Notes under the pieces: model-generated
What the model was told of the DNA's origin: nothing
Seen by the model: only the letters and a program-made list of their open reading frames with translations
Database searches by the model: none
Position numbers and translations under genes: made by a program
DNA from: Lobosporangium transversale
Taxonomy: Eukaryota; Mortierellomycota; Mortierellomycetes; Mortierellales; Mortierellaceae
Direction: 5' to 3'
NCBI RefSeq assembly: GCF_002105155.1
Contig: NW_019029001.1
Coordinates: 579,845 to 643,844 of the forward strand
DNA: 64,000 nucleotides
Shown: piece after piece, positions 55,520 to 64,000 of the stretch
Numbering within the stretch: position 1 is the first letter of the stretch
Layout of the letters: each line of letters opens with the position of its first letter

Positions 55520-56136
55520 TTTTTTCCTGTTAACAAGAACCCACAGAGGTGAGGAATTTTATTTCATAATCTCGCTCTAAAGTAATGATATCGCCCTCAA
55601 CTATGAAACAAGCGAAACTCTCAAAGTTCGCACGGGATGGCTGTGAAGAGCCAATTCGTATCCATGTTTTTCTCTACCAATGTACACCGTGATCGGTACT
55701 CGAAGTCCATCCTTCCGATGTGGCCTGTTGCGCCCGTGAAAAGCCGCGGAGGCTGGCGTGCCGACTCTAGCTAAGGACGACTTTTAATTTTTTCTATTCG
55801 ATCAAATCCACTGGCATGTGGACCCAAATCTTGCGGGATTGGTCTGAAATTTCTACTTTGGACTCCTTCAAACTTTGTGATCATCGCTGTCCTAGTCAAG
55901 TGGATAGATGGGGATGTGCTGCCAGATGTACCGCTGGTTCGGCCGGGGGGTGGAATATATAGCTAAGACGTGTGCCCAGCCAGGCGACTTAGGGTAGTGC
56001 ACCCACGATCTTAGCCTTAGCGGAGAACACTAGGCTGTCTCGGAGAGAAAGTATAAAAACTCAAGCAAATCCCTGACCTGGCACATGTTTGCTTCACTTT
56101 ATGTGCCTTAACCAGGACTCGAACCCGGCCCCTGGG
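55520..56136 (-). mobile_element. tRNA-derived SINE-like element with LINE 3' tail
   Basis: A 617-bp insert bounded by perfect 20-bp direct repeats. On the minus strand its head is GGGGCC followed by GGGTTCGAGTCCTGG: a polymerase III B box that folds as a T-arm (CCGGG, loop TTCGAGT, CCTGG), then TTAAGGCA like an acceptor 3' strand. The tRNA 5' half is missing, so the copy is 5'-truncated. The body (~55740-56100) is unrelated to other sequence here. The last ~230 bp resemble the 3' UTR of LINE X (GCAACAGGCCACATCGGAA, GGACTTCGAGTACC and CATGGATACGAATTGGCTC, against X near 52428-52475). It ends CCTCTGTGGGTTCTTGTTAAC and a short A tail, like the LINE terminus. This suggests it moves with the LINE machinery. 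No coding frame. Confidence 0.8.
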
Positions 56137-56156
56137 TAGTATTATTTAGAATCATT
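56137..56156. repeat. Target-site duplication of SINE-like insert, right copy (20 bp)
   Basis: Identical to 55500-55519 and adjacent to the tRNA-like head of the insert. Confidence 0.92.
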
Positions 56157-56425
56157 ATCGTAACCCAAAACTACGAGGCTCTTGCCCAATTCTTCATATT
56201 CATCATTTACCTACTAGTTTTCAGAGATCACTAGTAGATGCACCACGACATCTGAAAAAATCACTGTCTTAAGAACCGGGGGTTTATACTGAGATGCCCT
56301 TAAAACCGCAACGAGACGCAAATACATAGAACACACTGAAGTGTTGTACCAAGATAAAGGTAAGGAACACTTCAGGGACGGAGAGTCCACTATTTATTAT
56401 AGCGGGGAGGATCGGGTGGCTGAGC
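56157..56425. other. Junction between LINE X and the gypsy element
   Basis: The part near 56157 probably still belongs to X, since it supplies the codons before YDNDSK. The part near 56425 is the gypsy 3' flank and may hold its LTR, but no second LTR copy exists in the window to define it. A perfect 9-bp inverted repeat (56337-56345 with 56366-56374) could form a hairpin. Confidence 0.45.
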
Positions 56426-59400
56426 TCACGTCCAGGCAGGACGGGGTGGGTTTGAGGGTACCACTATAGGTATACCTCTGGTCCTACCTACCATGACGTC
56501 ACTTGTTATAGGACGTGAGCTTAAGTTGCCTCGATTTAGGACAGACTCCCCACGAGAAATCCAAGCCGCCCCTGCGGCGTCAATCTTTGGATTGGGCCTT
56601 GAGAGGGAACGTGGTGGTCGCGCAGGAGGGGGCGATGCGGTAGCTGCGGGCCTTGCTGATGATGATGGGGCCGTTGTACGCGATGAACCTTCGAGGGGTA
56701 TGGGTTGCACTGCTGTACCTACTTCTGGCTCCGACTGAGGCCCTCGCTCGTCTTCTTCTTGAATGGTCTCCATGGGGATGGTGAGTTCATCGCGACTGTT
56801 GCGGGTTTTATACCATGCGCGCGTCGGTTCTGGACTACCCGCGGGTAGATTCACTGGTTTCAGACGGTCTTTATGCACAAGGTCCATTTTCGCTTTTCCA
56901 TCGGGCCAGATAAGCTTGTAGGCGCCAAAAGGGGTAATCGTCTCGACACGCAATGGTCCATACCAAGGGTATTCAAATTTCCTTTTCGCTATGTTTTTTA
57001 CTAAAACCCAGTCGCCAATCTCGTACACTTGCCTCGGAGCTTCGGGGTCGATGTCATGTCTCTCATTATACCTTTCCTCCATGAGCCTTGCGGCTTCCTG
57101 TTGCCGCTCCTCGTTTGATAGCCTCTCAAGTCTCAATCTTTCAAGCTCGGCCTCTCTCGCGGCTTGAACCTCTGTAAAAACCGCTCCATCGAATACATAA
57201 GGACGAGTGAGGTCGCCAGGTATCGTGGGCTCGATTCCATAGACTAGGTAGAATGGTGACTTCTTAGATACGCTATGTATTCTGGTGCGGCAGGCGAAAA
57301 GTGCCTGATCTAGAAAGAGGTCCCACTTGTGCTTCATCTTATCACCGACGTATTTTGTTAATGCGGCGCCGAGGATGCCATTAGTGCGTTCGGTTTTGCC
57401 ATTTGTGCGCGGGTGATACGCGGAGGTGAGCCGGTGTTTAACTTTCATCTTCTTAAGATATTCTCGCAGGACCTCTGACATGAACTGACTGCCTCTATCG
57501 GAAATCAGCTCTGCGGGGCAACCAAAGTTCATGACAATTTCCTCATAAATGAAATTTGAGACTGTCTCGGCAGTGGCGTCAGGCGTAGCTTTGGCTATTG
57601 TCCAGCTAGTGGCGTAATCTACAGCGACTATTATCCACATGTTTCCATTCTTAGTCTTGGGACAGCGTCCGATGAAATCGATACCCCAGCGTTGGAAGGG
57701 TTTAGCCACCGAGAAAGTGTGGAGAGGTTCGGTGACCGTTGCTCCTCCGCGAGTCAGCTGGCATTCCTTGCAAGTACGGCATGCTTCTTGAATGCTCTCA
57801 CGCATACGAGGCCACCAATATCTAGGCTGGATGCGTTCAAATAAGCCTTGCACACCGGGGTGTCCCATACTTTCATGCATTTTGGCCATGTAATCTGCGC
57901 GCCGAGCGAAATTTAAAAATTCTACTTGCGTATCACCCATCACTCTAAACACTTTCCCGTCTTCCACCACAAAATTATCCTCTTCCTCCCTCATTAAACC
58001 TAGGAAATCCTGGTGTGCGGGGTCAGCGAGGGTGCCCGTTTCCTTATACTCGACCATTAATAGAGGCCAATCCATATCTTCCAATGTCTCGTCAAACTCT
58101 GCCTCTTCCATGGCCATCAATAATGCCTCCTCGAACGCCTCAACACCTGCGTCGTGGTTACTCTCTTTTATTCCGAGCTCCCCGTTGGCGAGTTCCATGA
58201 AGTTGCAGGTGACGTCCTTGGTATTCTCCTCATTAGGCCTAGAAAGAGCATCGGCAACAGGGTTATCCTTGCCCGGACGATAGATGATAACATGATCTTG
58301 TTGCTCCATGTGTTGGCTCCATCCCGCCATGCGTCTGCTCATGCCTTTTTGTCGTTTTAAGAACACCAAACTGTGATTGTCGGTCAAGATGTTGACTGTT
58401 CTGCCCTGGATATAAGTACGCCATTCGTCGCAAGCGCGCACAATTGCATACAATTCGCGCTCATGTGTTGGCCATTTCTGCTGACCCTCATCTAATTTCC
58501 TCGACATGAAAGCGATAGGGTGCATTTCCTTCCGGCCGTTTGAACCAAAGTCCTGACTCAGGACGGCACCAATGGCAGTGAGGGACGCATCAGTCTCGAT
58601 GAAAAAGGGGCGAGAAAAATCGGCAAGGCGTAGAACGGGAGCTGAGGCGAGGGCTTGCTTGAGGTCGTCGAAGGCAGCTTGTTCTCTCTCGCCCCACGGC
58701 GAGGGGAGAGGTCTGGTCTTGATTTTGTTGTTGTCTTTTTCTTTTGTGAGATCTGTGAGGGGAGCGGCCCGAGAGGCATAATTTTTAATAAATTTGCGGT
58801 AGTAGCCAGCCATACCTAAAAATCGACGAACCTCTTGAACATTGGTGGGCGCCGTCAATGATTGGATGCTTTCTGTCTTTGAGGGGTCGACTTTCAAGCC
58901 TTCACCGCTCACAACGTGGCCTAAGAAGAGGAGTTCAGGCTTGCCGAATTCGCATTTGGACATCTTGACCTTGAGTTGATATTTCGCCAGACGTTCAAGT
59001 ACCCAACGCAAATGTTCCTTATGGTCCTCAGGGTTGCGACTGAATACTAGGATATCATCCATGAAGACTAAACAAAATTTATCTAGACCGCCTTGCAGAA
59101 CTTCATTCATCATCCCCTGGAAGGACGCAGGTGCGTTAGTCAAACCAAAAGGCATCACCAAATATTCAAAGTGACCATAGCGGGTACCAAAAGCGGTCTT
59201 TTCCACGTCGCTGGGGTTAACTCGAATCTGATTGAAGCCTGATTGCAAATCGAGTTTAGAAAACTCGGTTGCACCTGAGAGTCGGTCGAAGAATTCATCA
59301 ATGAGTGGCAGAGGGTACTTATTCTTGACGGTAATTGCATTGAGCGCGCGGTAGTCTACACACAGACGGAGGCTTCCGTCTTTCTTCCTAGCGAATACAA

Positions 59401-60842
59401 CGGGCGCTGACCAAGGGGAAATACTGGGCCGAATGAAGCCTTTCTTCTGCAGCTCTTCTAATTGCTCCTTTAATGCATCCAGTTCCTCAGGCGACATCCT
59501 CCGCACCGGCATGGCGATAGGGAGGGCCGAGCCAGTCTCGATGCGATGATCAACGTGACGGTGTGGGGGAAGTTTGTTCAAGTCGGCGAAGACGGAGTCT
59601 GCGAATTCCTCTATCAGCGCGCGGTATCTCTCTGGGACCTTTTCTGCTCCCTCACCGGCGGCGTCAACGGAATTGACCACTAACTCTACTTCGTCCCCAC
59701 TGGTAAAGCAAACTCCATAATCCTCTGTAGTATTCAGGATCTTCTTGAAATGCTTCACTCCGACGAGGCGAACGTCTGTACGGTTCTTGGCCTCATGCTC
59801 TGCAGAGGTTGAGATCAGATGATCTTTTTCTTTTTCTGTAGATTCCCCATTTTTTGTCTCCTCATTTGCTTTCACCATTTCTACTTGCTCCATTCCATCG
59901 CTCTTCACATTTCCCATTGTTGCTTCCTCGCCCTCTCTTACTGTCGTATTCCACAGTTCGTCTGTGCCTGCCACTGTCTCTGCGACACTTTCTATGACGT
60001 CTCCTTCCATTGTCCTTTCTGCAGTTTCCTTAACGCTCTTATTGTCGCTCGCCCCGGTAGATTCAATATTTGAAGCCAGCTGGCCATTATTTTCCTCCCT
60101 TACGCTGCGTATCGCCTGCCAACCTTTTCGACCTTGCCATTTGTATATTCCAGTACGCCAATTTACCTGCGGGTTCCACTTTCGCAGCCAGGGTTGCCCT
60201 AGGATGATATCGTATCTCAAATTATCAACGACGACTCCCGTTTCTCTCATTACCTCGTCGCCCATACTGAGAGCAAGAGTAGCCGTGGTTGACGAGACAG
60301 AGCTCTGGCCACGAGCCATCAGGATCCTGACTGGTTTAGGTAAGGGTAGTAAACGGTAGTCTTCCTTCTTGAGATCCCTTATGAATTCAGAGCAGACGAA
60401 GTTACCGGAAGCACCGGAGTCGATCAGCACGCGTGCCCCTAAGGTTCCGACCTTTGCGCGTACTTCGTGCACCGGCCGGTTCAACTCTTTATAATTTTCT
60501 GGGGTATTGCCATTCTTTAGGTGATAGGACTGTAAAATATACGATGAAGAATTGCGACCTTTATTGCCAGGGCAGTACTCTATTCTATGTCCAGGGATCC
60601 CACAGCCGTAGCATCGCGGCTTACTTCTATCTGGACAGTTTGCCTTGATATGGCCGTTCTTGCCGCAGTGGAAGCACTTTCGACCCTCACTATGCTGGCG
60701 AGTCTGCATGGCCGCAACCTCAAGCTCTTCCTCCGTGAAACGCTGCCGGACATGGTCCAAATCCATGGACATGTCTGGCGCACTTGGCACACTGGACCTG
60801 GGGGCGCCGGCATTAGTACTAGCGAAGTGAGATGTTTTTCAG
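56426..60842 (-). mobile_element. Ty3/gypsy retrotransposon, gag-truncated, intact pol frame
   Basis: One frame of 1454 codons counted from the Met at 60790; it is open up to a TGA near 60843. In order: two CCHC knuckles (C39-C52 and C60-C73); aspartic protease VLIDSGASGNFV (~121-132); a Glu/Thr-rich spacer; reverse transcriptase with LCVDYRALN, YLVMPFGLTNAPASFQ and FMDDILVFS (catalytic pair ~578-579); RNase H FIETDASLTAIGAVLSQ; and an integrase with an HHCC zinc region (MHESMGHPG, CRTCKECQ) and Asp ~1038 (WGIDFIG), Asp ~1098 (LISDRGSQF) and Glu ~1134 (HPRTNGKTERTNG). A GPY/F-like module (YGPLRVETITPFGAYKL) closes it; no chromodomain is seen. Capsid and matrix gag, the 5' LTR and primer site are absent, and the 3' LTR is not delimited. 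Pol looks undamaged, so truncation is probably recent. Confidence 0.9.
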
Positions 60843-60961
60843 ATATTAGAAGTCAAGGAGATCAAAAGTTGTTTTTATTATTGTCAAACGAGAGCCTTTT
60901 ATCAAGGACTCTCTATGACCGTCACATGATATTCTGACCTTTTGAATAAAGAATTAATCTA
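60843..60961. other. Short flank between gypsy and the DNA transposon
   Basis: About 120 bp without coding character. In the gypsy frame there is a stop at its edge, so gag does not continue here. Confidence 0.4.
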
Positions 60962-60975
60962 TTTGACAACCCGGG

Positions 60976-61010
60976 TTGTCACTCTTATTTGACAACCCCC
61001 CCCCTTAATT
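60976..61010 (+). repeat. Outer terminal inverted repeat, left
   Basis: TTGTCACTCTTATTTGACAA followed by nine C and TTAATT. It is the reverse complement of the window's last ~34 bases, differing in the length of the C run and by one base after it. Confidence 0.88.
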
Positions 61011-61035
61011 ATTTTTCTCAATTTTTTTTCTTTGC

Positions 61036-61058
61036 GTGACAACCCGGGTTGCCAAATA
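61036..61058. repeat. TTTGACAACCC palindrome variant
   Basis: GTGACAACCCGGGTTGCCAA, an imperfect inverted dimer of the half-site found throughout the element ends. Confidence 0.85.
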
Positions 61059-61548
61059 GTAAAATATCTAATTTGACAACCCCAAGCTCACTATTATTTG
61101 ACAACCCTTTTTTTATTGGCAAGATTATTATGTGAAAATCGTTTCTATTGCTATCCCTCAGCAACACGAAATCCCTCCAGCAATCTAAAAGCTTCCATCA
61201 AATAACAAACTTTTTTTTTTTGGTTACGAGATGTTGTTTTTTTATTACAACTGATTTCTAAAACAAGGGTTGCTTTTATAGAAAATGTGCCTATACGGGT
61301 AACATGCACTAAGGGGTTTTTTTGGATATATAAGCATGCATAAATTCGGAGTGGTTATGCGACGCTTGATGGCGCATGCGTAAGACGCGGAAAGGAAAAA
61401 AAAGAGAGACAGAAGAAGCTATAACCACAGTCATGATAATGGAGTGTTGTCACCATTTTAGAAATCCAGCTGAGAAAGGCTCTCCATAAGTACAAGAGGG
61501 TGAAGACTTGTCATGTGACAGGTTGAAAAAGACAGTTTTTCTTCTTTT

Positions 61549-61570
61549 TTTGACAACCCGGGTTGTCAAA
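61549..61570. repeat. Perfect 22-bp palindrome of TTTGACAACCC
   Basis: The half-site TTTGACAACCC is followed directly by its own complement. The next two bases are the TA target of the inner transposon. Confidence 0.95.
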
Positions 61571-61572
61571 TA

Positions 61573-61609
61573 GAGTCCTCGCCAAAAAGTCATAAACTGG
61601 ATATATTTT
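61573..61609 (+). repeat. Inner TIR, left (37 bp)
   Basis: The reverse complement of 63874-63910 without mismatch; the next bases differ (TTC against ACA). Confidence 0.95.
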
Positions 61610-61617
61610 TCAGGCTT

Positions 61618-63726
61618 TTAAATTGAATAGAATACTTCCACTTTTAGACGCAGGAAAAATACGTACAAACTCAAAATTTTAATTTTTACGAGAGCGTTTT
61701 CGATAAGAGGCTCGTCCTCAGACTCGCTATCCTCTATCACATTAAACATGCTTCCAGCATCTAGCGTAAGATCCACTATCTCAGGGCCTAGGGTAACAGC
61801 TTCAGCTCGCTCTTGATTTAGTACTCTAATGAGTTCTGCATCCCACTCACTATTGTCGACTTTGAAAGTGTCACTAAGGTCCACAATAGGCTCGTTTTCA
61901 TCAAAAACCTCTTGATAAACCTCTTCGACTATTTCTTCCTGTGCATGACTCCTCTCGTTATAGTATCTCATGCCAATTTTCACAGACTTCTTCCATACAG
62001 AGTAAAAGACTTTACACGGAATCTGGGAAAACAAGCTTAGTAGCCTTTTTTTCAGCAAGATGGATGTCATTGTCACCATTGCTCTCGAGGCAATTATGTT
62101 TTTCACAACTGCCCAGATCTTCTCAATAGGTTGTAGCTCGCAATGGTAGGGTGGAGTCTTGAGGATTTCATGTCCACCATTCTCCTGGGCTATTTTACTG
62201 ATAGAGAAATACGACTCATCAGGAAGAGCGTTAACCAATTCCATAAGCTCGTTTTTGTTCAGTGCTTTTCCATTTTCCCTTGTTGGAATAACAATCTCCT
62301 TGCCCGTGAGCCACTCTTTGATAGTTTTCACAGTGTCGCTCTTGGTTGGTTTCCTGTTTTTCTTGTGAAAGTGATATGAAGCGCCATCAAGATGGATTTT
62401 ACAAGGGCCAAGTCCCATCTTATTGAGATTCTCACAAAGTCGCTTAAAGATACTATCGAACAAACTAGCGTTGAAGTTTCCATGATAATCGTGATCTGTT
62501 GCCACGACCCCTGCATTCCTGATCTCCTCAGGTACGTCATCCCACAGTTCAGCCTCCTGCTCTTGGCCTTTTTTTGATTGAGGCTTTGGTCCCTTTGATG
62601 GCCAAACATACACGCTATCATTAACGAATTTGCCTTCAACCTTTTTAGCAGCTTCATCATAATATACAATGAAGGCTGCAAATATAACCATGATTGGTTT
62701 CCTTCCTGCATCGTTAATGACACCACCGCCACTTTGCACCCAACGTCTTGCTGCAGCATGGTCAATGTGGCAGTAAGACTCGTCCAAGAAGACCTCTGGA
62801 GTCCTAGGCACCCAACTGCCGTCTACTAGTTTTAAATTCTTAAGACGGCGCTTCAGGTAAGTAGCTCGGAAGGCAATATTCTCCTTGGAGTCGTGCAAAA
62901 AGTTCTGTCGGATCCCTTTACCCCAATACAGTCCCATTTTACGGAGGTCGCGAGTGATTGATCTTGCTGATCTGTCGATTTCAAAGTCTTCTTTCAGTTG
63001 GTTTGCAATTAAACCCGCAGAATTAGGAGTCCCGCTCTTGTTTGATTCAACTATGATATTCAGCACCTTCGAGTTTAAATCCTTGTCCGCTTCTTTTTTA
63101 GGGCGTCCAGTTCTTCCTCGCCCTGTCATTTCGACGATGCCTGTTTGTGCATATTTAATTGCTGCCACACAAGTGTTTCTCCCTACACCCATCAGAATCG
63201 AAAGGTCCATTGCTCTGTTGTCTGTCTTCTTAAACCAGTCTTGGACTGCTGGTGGCGCATTCATTATAGCATTATATGTATGAGCTATTATCGCGTATTC
63301 GTCTTTAGTAACGGACGCTTTACTGCGTGTAAATGCCTTTTTTCTCTCTCCAGTTTGTTTGTCTGACAAGAATGGATTTAAATCGAGGGTATTGGGACGC
63401 TCACCGAATTGCTCTAATGAGGTAGAACTCCTTGGCTCGTTTCTGGGAGGAGTAATCCATTGATATTCGGTAGGAGACCTAATAGGGGAGAGATCGGCTT
63501 CAGTGGGCAGTTGTGGCGATCTTCGAGGCGGAGTGAAGGGTGTGCCTGAAATCATTTGGTCGATATTTCCTTCGCTATACCAACCACCAAGATCGTTGTA
63601 TGAGAGTAGGTTATTGATATCAAAAGGGAAAGACATTTTACTATCTGAAGATTGCGAATAAAGTAGGTTGACAATGAGGATGAGATCGAGAATGAGATTG
63701 AGAATGATGTTGCCCATTTCTCGCAA
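61618..63726 (-). CDS. DDE transposase of Tc1/mariner-IS630 superfamily
   Basis: 702 codons from the first Met, or 672 from the Met of MSFPFDINN at 63636, which I prefer because the leading 30 residues are a spurious hydrophobic stretch. After ~110 Pro/Ser-rich residues come helix-turn-helix regions (RAMDLSILMGVGRNTCVAAI, then GRGRTGRPKKEAD, an AT-hook-like GRPKK). The catalytic core shows Asp315 in EVFLDESYCHIDHA, Asp447 in KIHLDGASYHFH and Glu535 in PPYHCELQPIEKIWAVVKN (numbering from the first Met). The second Asp to Glu spacing is ~87 residues, against about 34-40 in classic Tc1/mariner, due to a charged insert. An acidic C-terminal tail of ~120 residues follows. No frameshift or stop. 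Confidence 0.9.
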   Translation of the reverse strand: MREMGNIILNLILDLILIVNLLYSQSSDSKMSFPFDINNLLSYNDLGGWYSEGNIDQMISGTPFTPPRRSPQLPTEADLSPIRSPTEYQWITPPRNEPRSSTSLEQFGERPNTLDLNPFLSDKQTGERKKAFTRSKASVTKDEYAIIAHTYNAIMNAPPAVQDWFKKTDNRAMDLSILMGVGRNTCVAAIKYAQTGIVEMTGRGRTGRPKKEADKDLNSKVLNIIVESNKSGTPNSAGLIANQLKEDFEIDRSARSITRDLRKMGLYWGKGIRQNFLHDSKENIAFRATYLKRRLKNLKLVDGSWVPRTPEVFLDESYCHIDHAAARRWVQSGGGVINDAGRKPIMVIFAAFIVYYDEAAKKVEGKFVNDSVYVWPSKGPKPQSKKGQEQEAELWDDVPEEIRNAGVVATDHDYHGNFNASLFDSIFKRLCENLNKMGLGPCKIHLDGASYHFHKKNRKPTKSDTVKTIKEWLTGKEIVIPTRENGKALNKNELMELVNALPDESYFSISKIAQENGGHEILKTPPYHCELQPIEKIWAVVKNIIASRAMVTMTSILLKKRLLSLFSQIPCKVFYSVWKKSVKIGMRYYNERSHAQEEIVEEVYQEVFDENEPIVDLSDTFKVDNSEWDAELIRVLNQERAEAVTLGPEIVDLTLDAGSMFNVIEDSESEDEPLIENALVKIKILSLYVFFLRLKVEVFYSI

Positions 63727-63873
63727 ATTCTAATATTTCTAATTAAAAACGAAGATTGAATTGGTTTGGTGGCCATGCATCTAATTCATTCCTTCTATTC
63801 AAAAAATATATGCATTTTTGTCTTCGTACGTAAATTTTTATTTTTCAAATTTTTAATTCAAATTGAGTATTGT

Positions 63874-63910
63874 AAAATATATCCAGTTTATGACTTTTTG
63901 GCGAGGACTC
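63874..63910 (-). repeat. Inner TIR, right (37 bp)
   Basis: The mate of 61573-61609, followed by the TA duplication. Confidence 0.95.
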
Positions 63911-63965
63911 TAACAAAAAAGTGAAAATTGAAGACCTGGGTTGCCAAATAAGCCGGTGTGACTGC

Positions 63966-64000
63966 TAAATTAGGGGGGGGTTGTCAAATAAGAGTGACAA
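63966..64000 (-). repeat. Outer terminal inverted repeat, right (cut by window end)
   Basis: Ends GTCAAATAAGAGTGACAA. By symmetry with the left end, about 15-20 more bases (CCC plus the other half-site) are expected just beyond the window. Confidence 0.85.

Larger units (their letters stand above)
61573..63910 (-). mobile_element. Tc1/mariner-IS630-type transposon, apparently complete
   Basis: 2338 bp bounded by 37-bp perfect terminal inverted repeats starting GAGTCCTCGCCAAAAAGTCA and flanked by TA at 61571-61572 and 63911-63912, the target duplication of this superfamily. It encodes one long transposase on the minus strand that ends 8 bp inside the lower TIR. Intact TIRs, TA duplication and an open transposase frame suggest an autonomous or recently active copy. 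Confidence 0.9.
60962..64000. mobile_element. Outer DNA element with TTTGACAACCC arrays (right end outside window)
   Basis: The left edge carries a palindrome made of TTTGACAACCC and its complement (60962-60981), followed by a ~35-bp inverted repeat (60976-61010) that matches the last 34-35 bp of the window in reverse complement. Between them lie repeated half-sites: 60988, 61036-61058, 61072-61082, 61097-61107 and 61549-61570 on the left, and 63938-63950 and 63978-63990 on the right. Apart from the inner Tc1/mariner element (61573-63910), it contains about 700 bp without an ORF, so it looks like a non-autonomous, MITE-like element that served as a landing site. Alternatively, all of it is one transposon with long complex ends. 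Confidence 0.7.

Noticed and set aside
56110-56136. A tRNA gene, suggested by GGGTTCGAGTCC and an acceptor-like TTAAGGCA on the minus strand.
   Set aside because: Only the 3' half is present, and the 5' side runs directly into the 20-bp target duplication, so it is the head of a truncated SINE-like copy.
60843-60961. Continuation of gypsy gag upstream of the zinc knuckles.
   Set aside because: A TGA lies in frame at the edge, and the stretch has no gag-like sequence in any frame on the minus strand.

Overview
The window comes from a nuclear genome of a filamentous, early-diverging fungus. The evidence is short GT-AG introns, fungal housekeeping genes (alpha-tubulin, proteasome, Paf1, Mis12 and VTC subunits) and many 20-39 nt A or T runs. 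Placement in Mucoromycota, perhaps Mortierellomycotina, is an inference from protein style and was not tested.

Positions 1-44958 are an ordinary gene-rich stretch. In order it holds: the alpha-tubulin 3' end (+); 20S proteasome alpha1 (+); PP2A methylesterase PPE1 (-); a thioredoxin-fold protein without CxxC (-); a ZIP zinc transporter (-); ABC-F ATPase ARB1 (+); an F-box/LRR protein (-); a mitochondrial carrier (+); PXR1/PINX1 G-patch protein (-); CTR9 (+); an ankyrin/UBA coiled-coil protein (+); a low-complexity protein (-); a SHOC1/ZIP2-like protein (-); a PQ-loop membrane protein (-); kinetochore DSN1 (+); VTC1 (-); a multipass membrane protein with a glycosyltransferase-like domain (-); and a secreted PLC-like phosphodiesterase (+). 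Intron chains were built by hand. Each gene's exon lengths sum to a multiple of three and the joined proteins read through conserved blocks.

Positions 44959-51696 are gene-poor. The one convincing gene is an intron-less secreted protein whose predicted mature N-terminus is His, like a lytic polysaccharide monooxygenase.

Positions 51697-64000 are a nest of mobile elements. An old LINE-like element on the minus strand (X) is split by a younger 5'-truncated LINE of a sister subfamily, flanked by a perfect 18-bp target-site duplication (TSD). X is also split by a 617-bp SINE-like insert flanked by a perfect 20-bp TSD. The SINE-like insert begins with a tRNA T-arm/B-box and ends with a copy of the LINE 3' UTR. 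A further small LINE copy looks like a mosaic of the two subfamilies. Next comes a 5'-truncated Ty3/gypsy element with an intact 1454-codon protease-RT-RNase H-integrase frame. The last 3 kb hold a Tc1/mariner-IS630-type element with 37-bp perfect terminal inverted repeats (TIRs), TA duplications and an intact, unusually long transposase. That element sits inside an outer element built from TTTGACAACCC half-sites and palindromes, whose right end runs off the window.

The genes do not form an operon-like system. The most novel content is the transposon neighbourhood: the LINE/SINE pair, the LINE mosaic, and the DNA transposon inside its motif-rich host.
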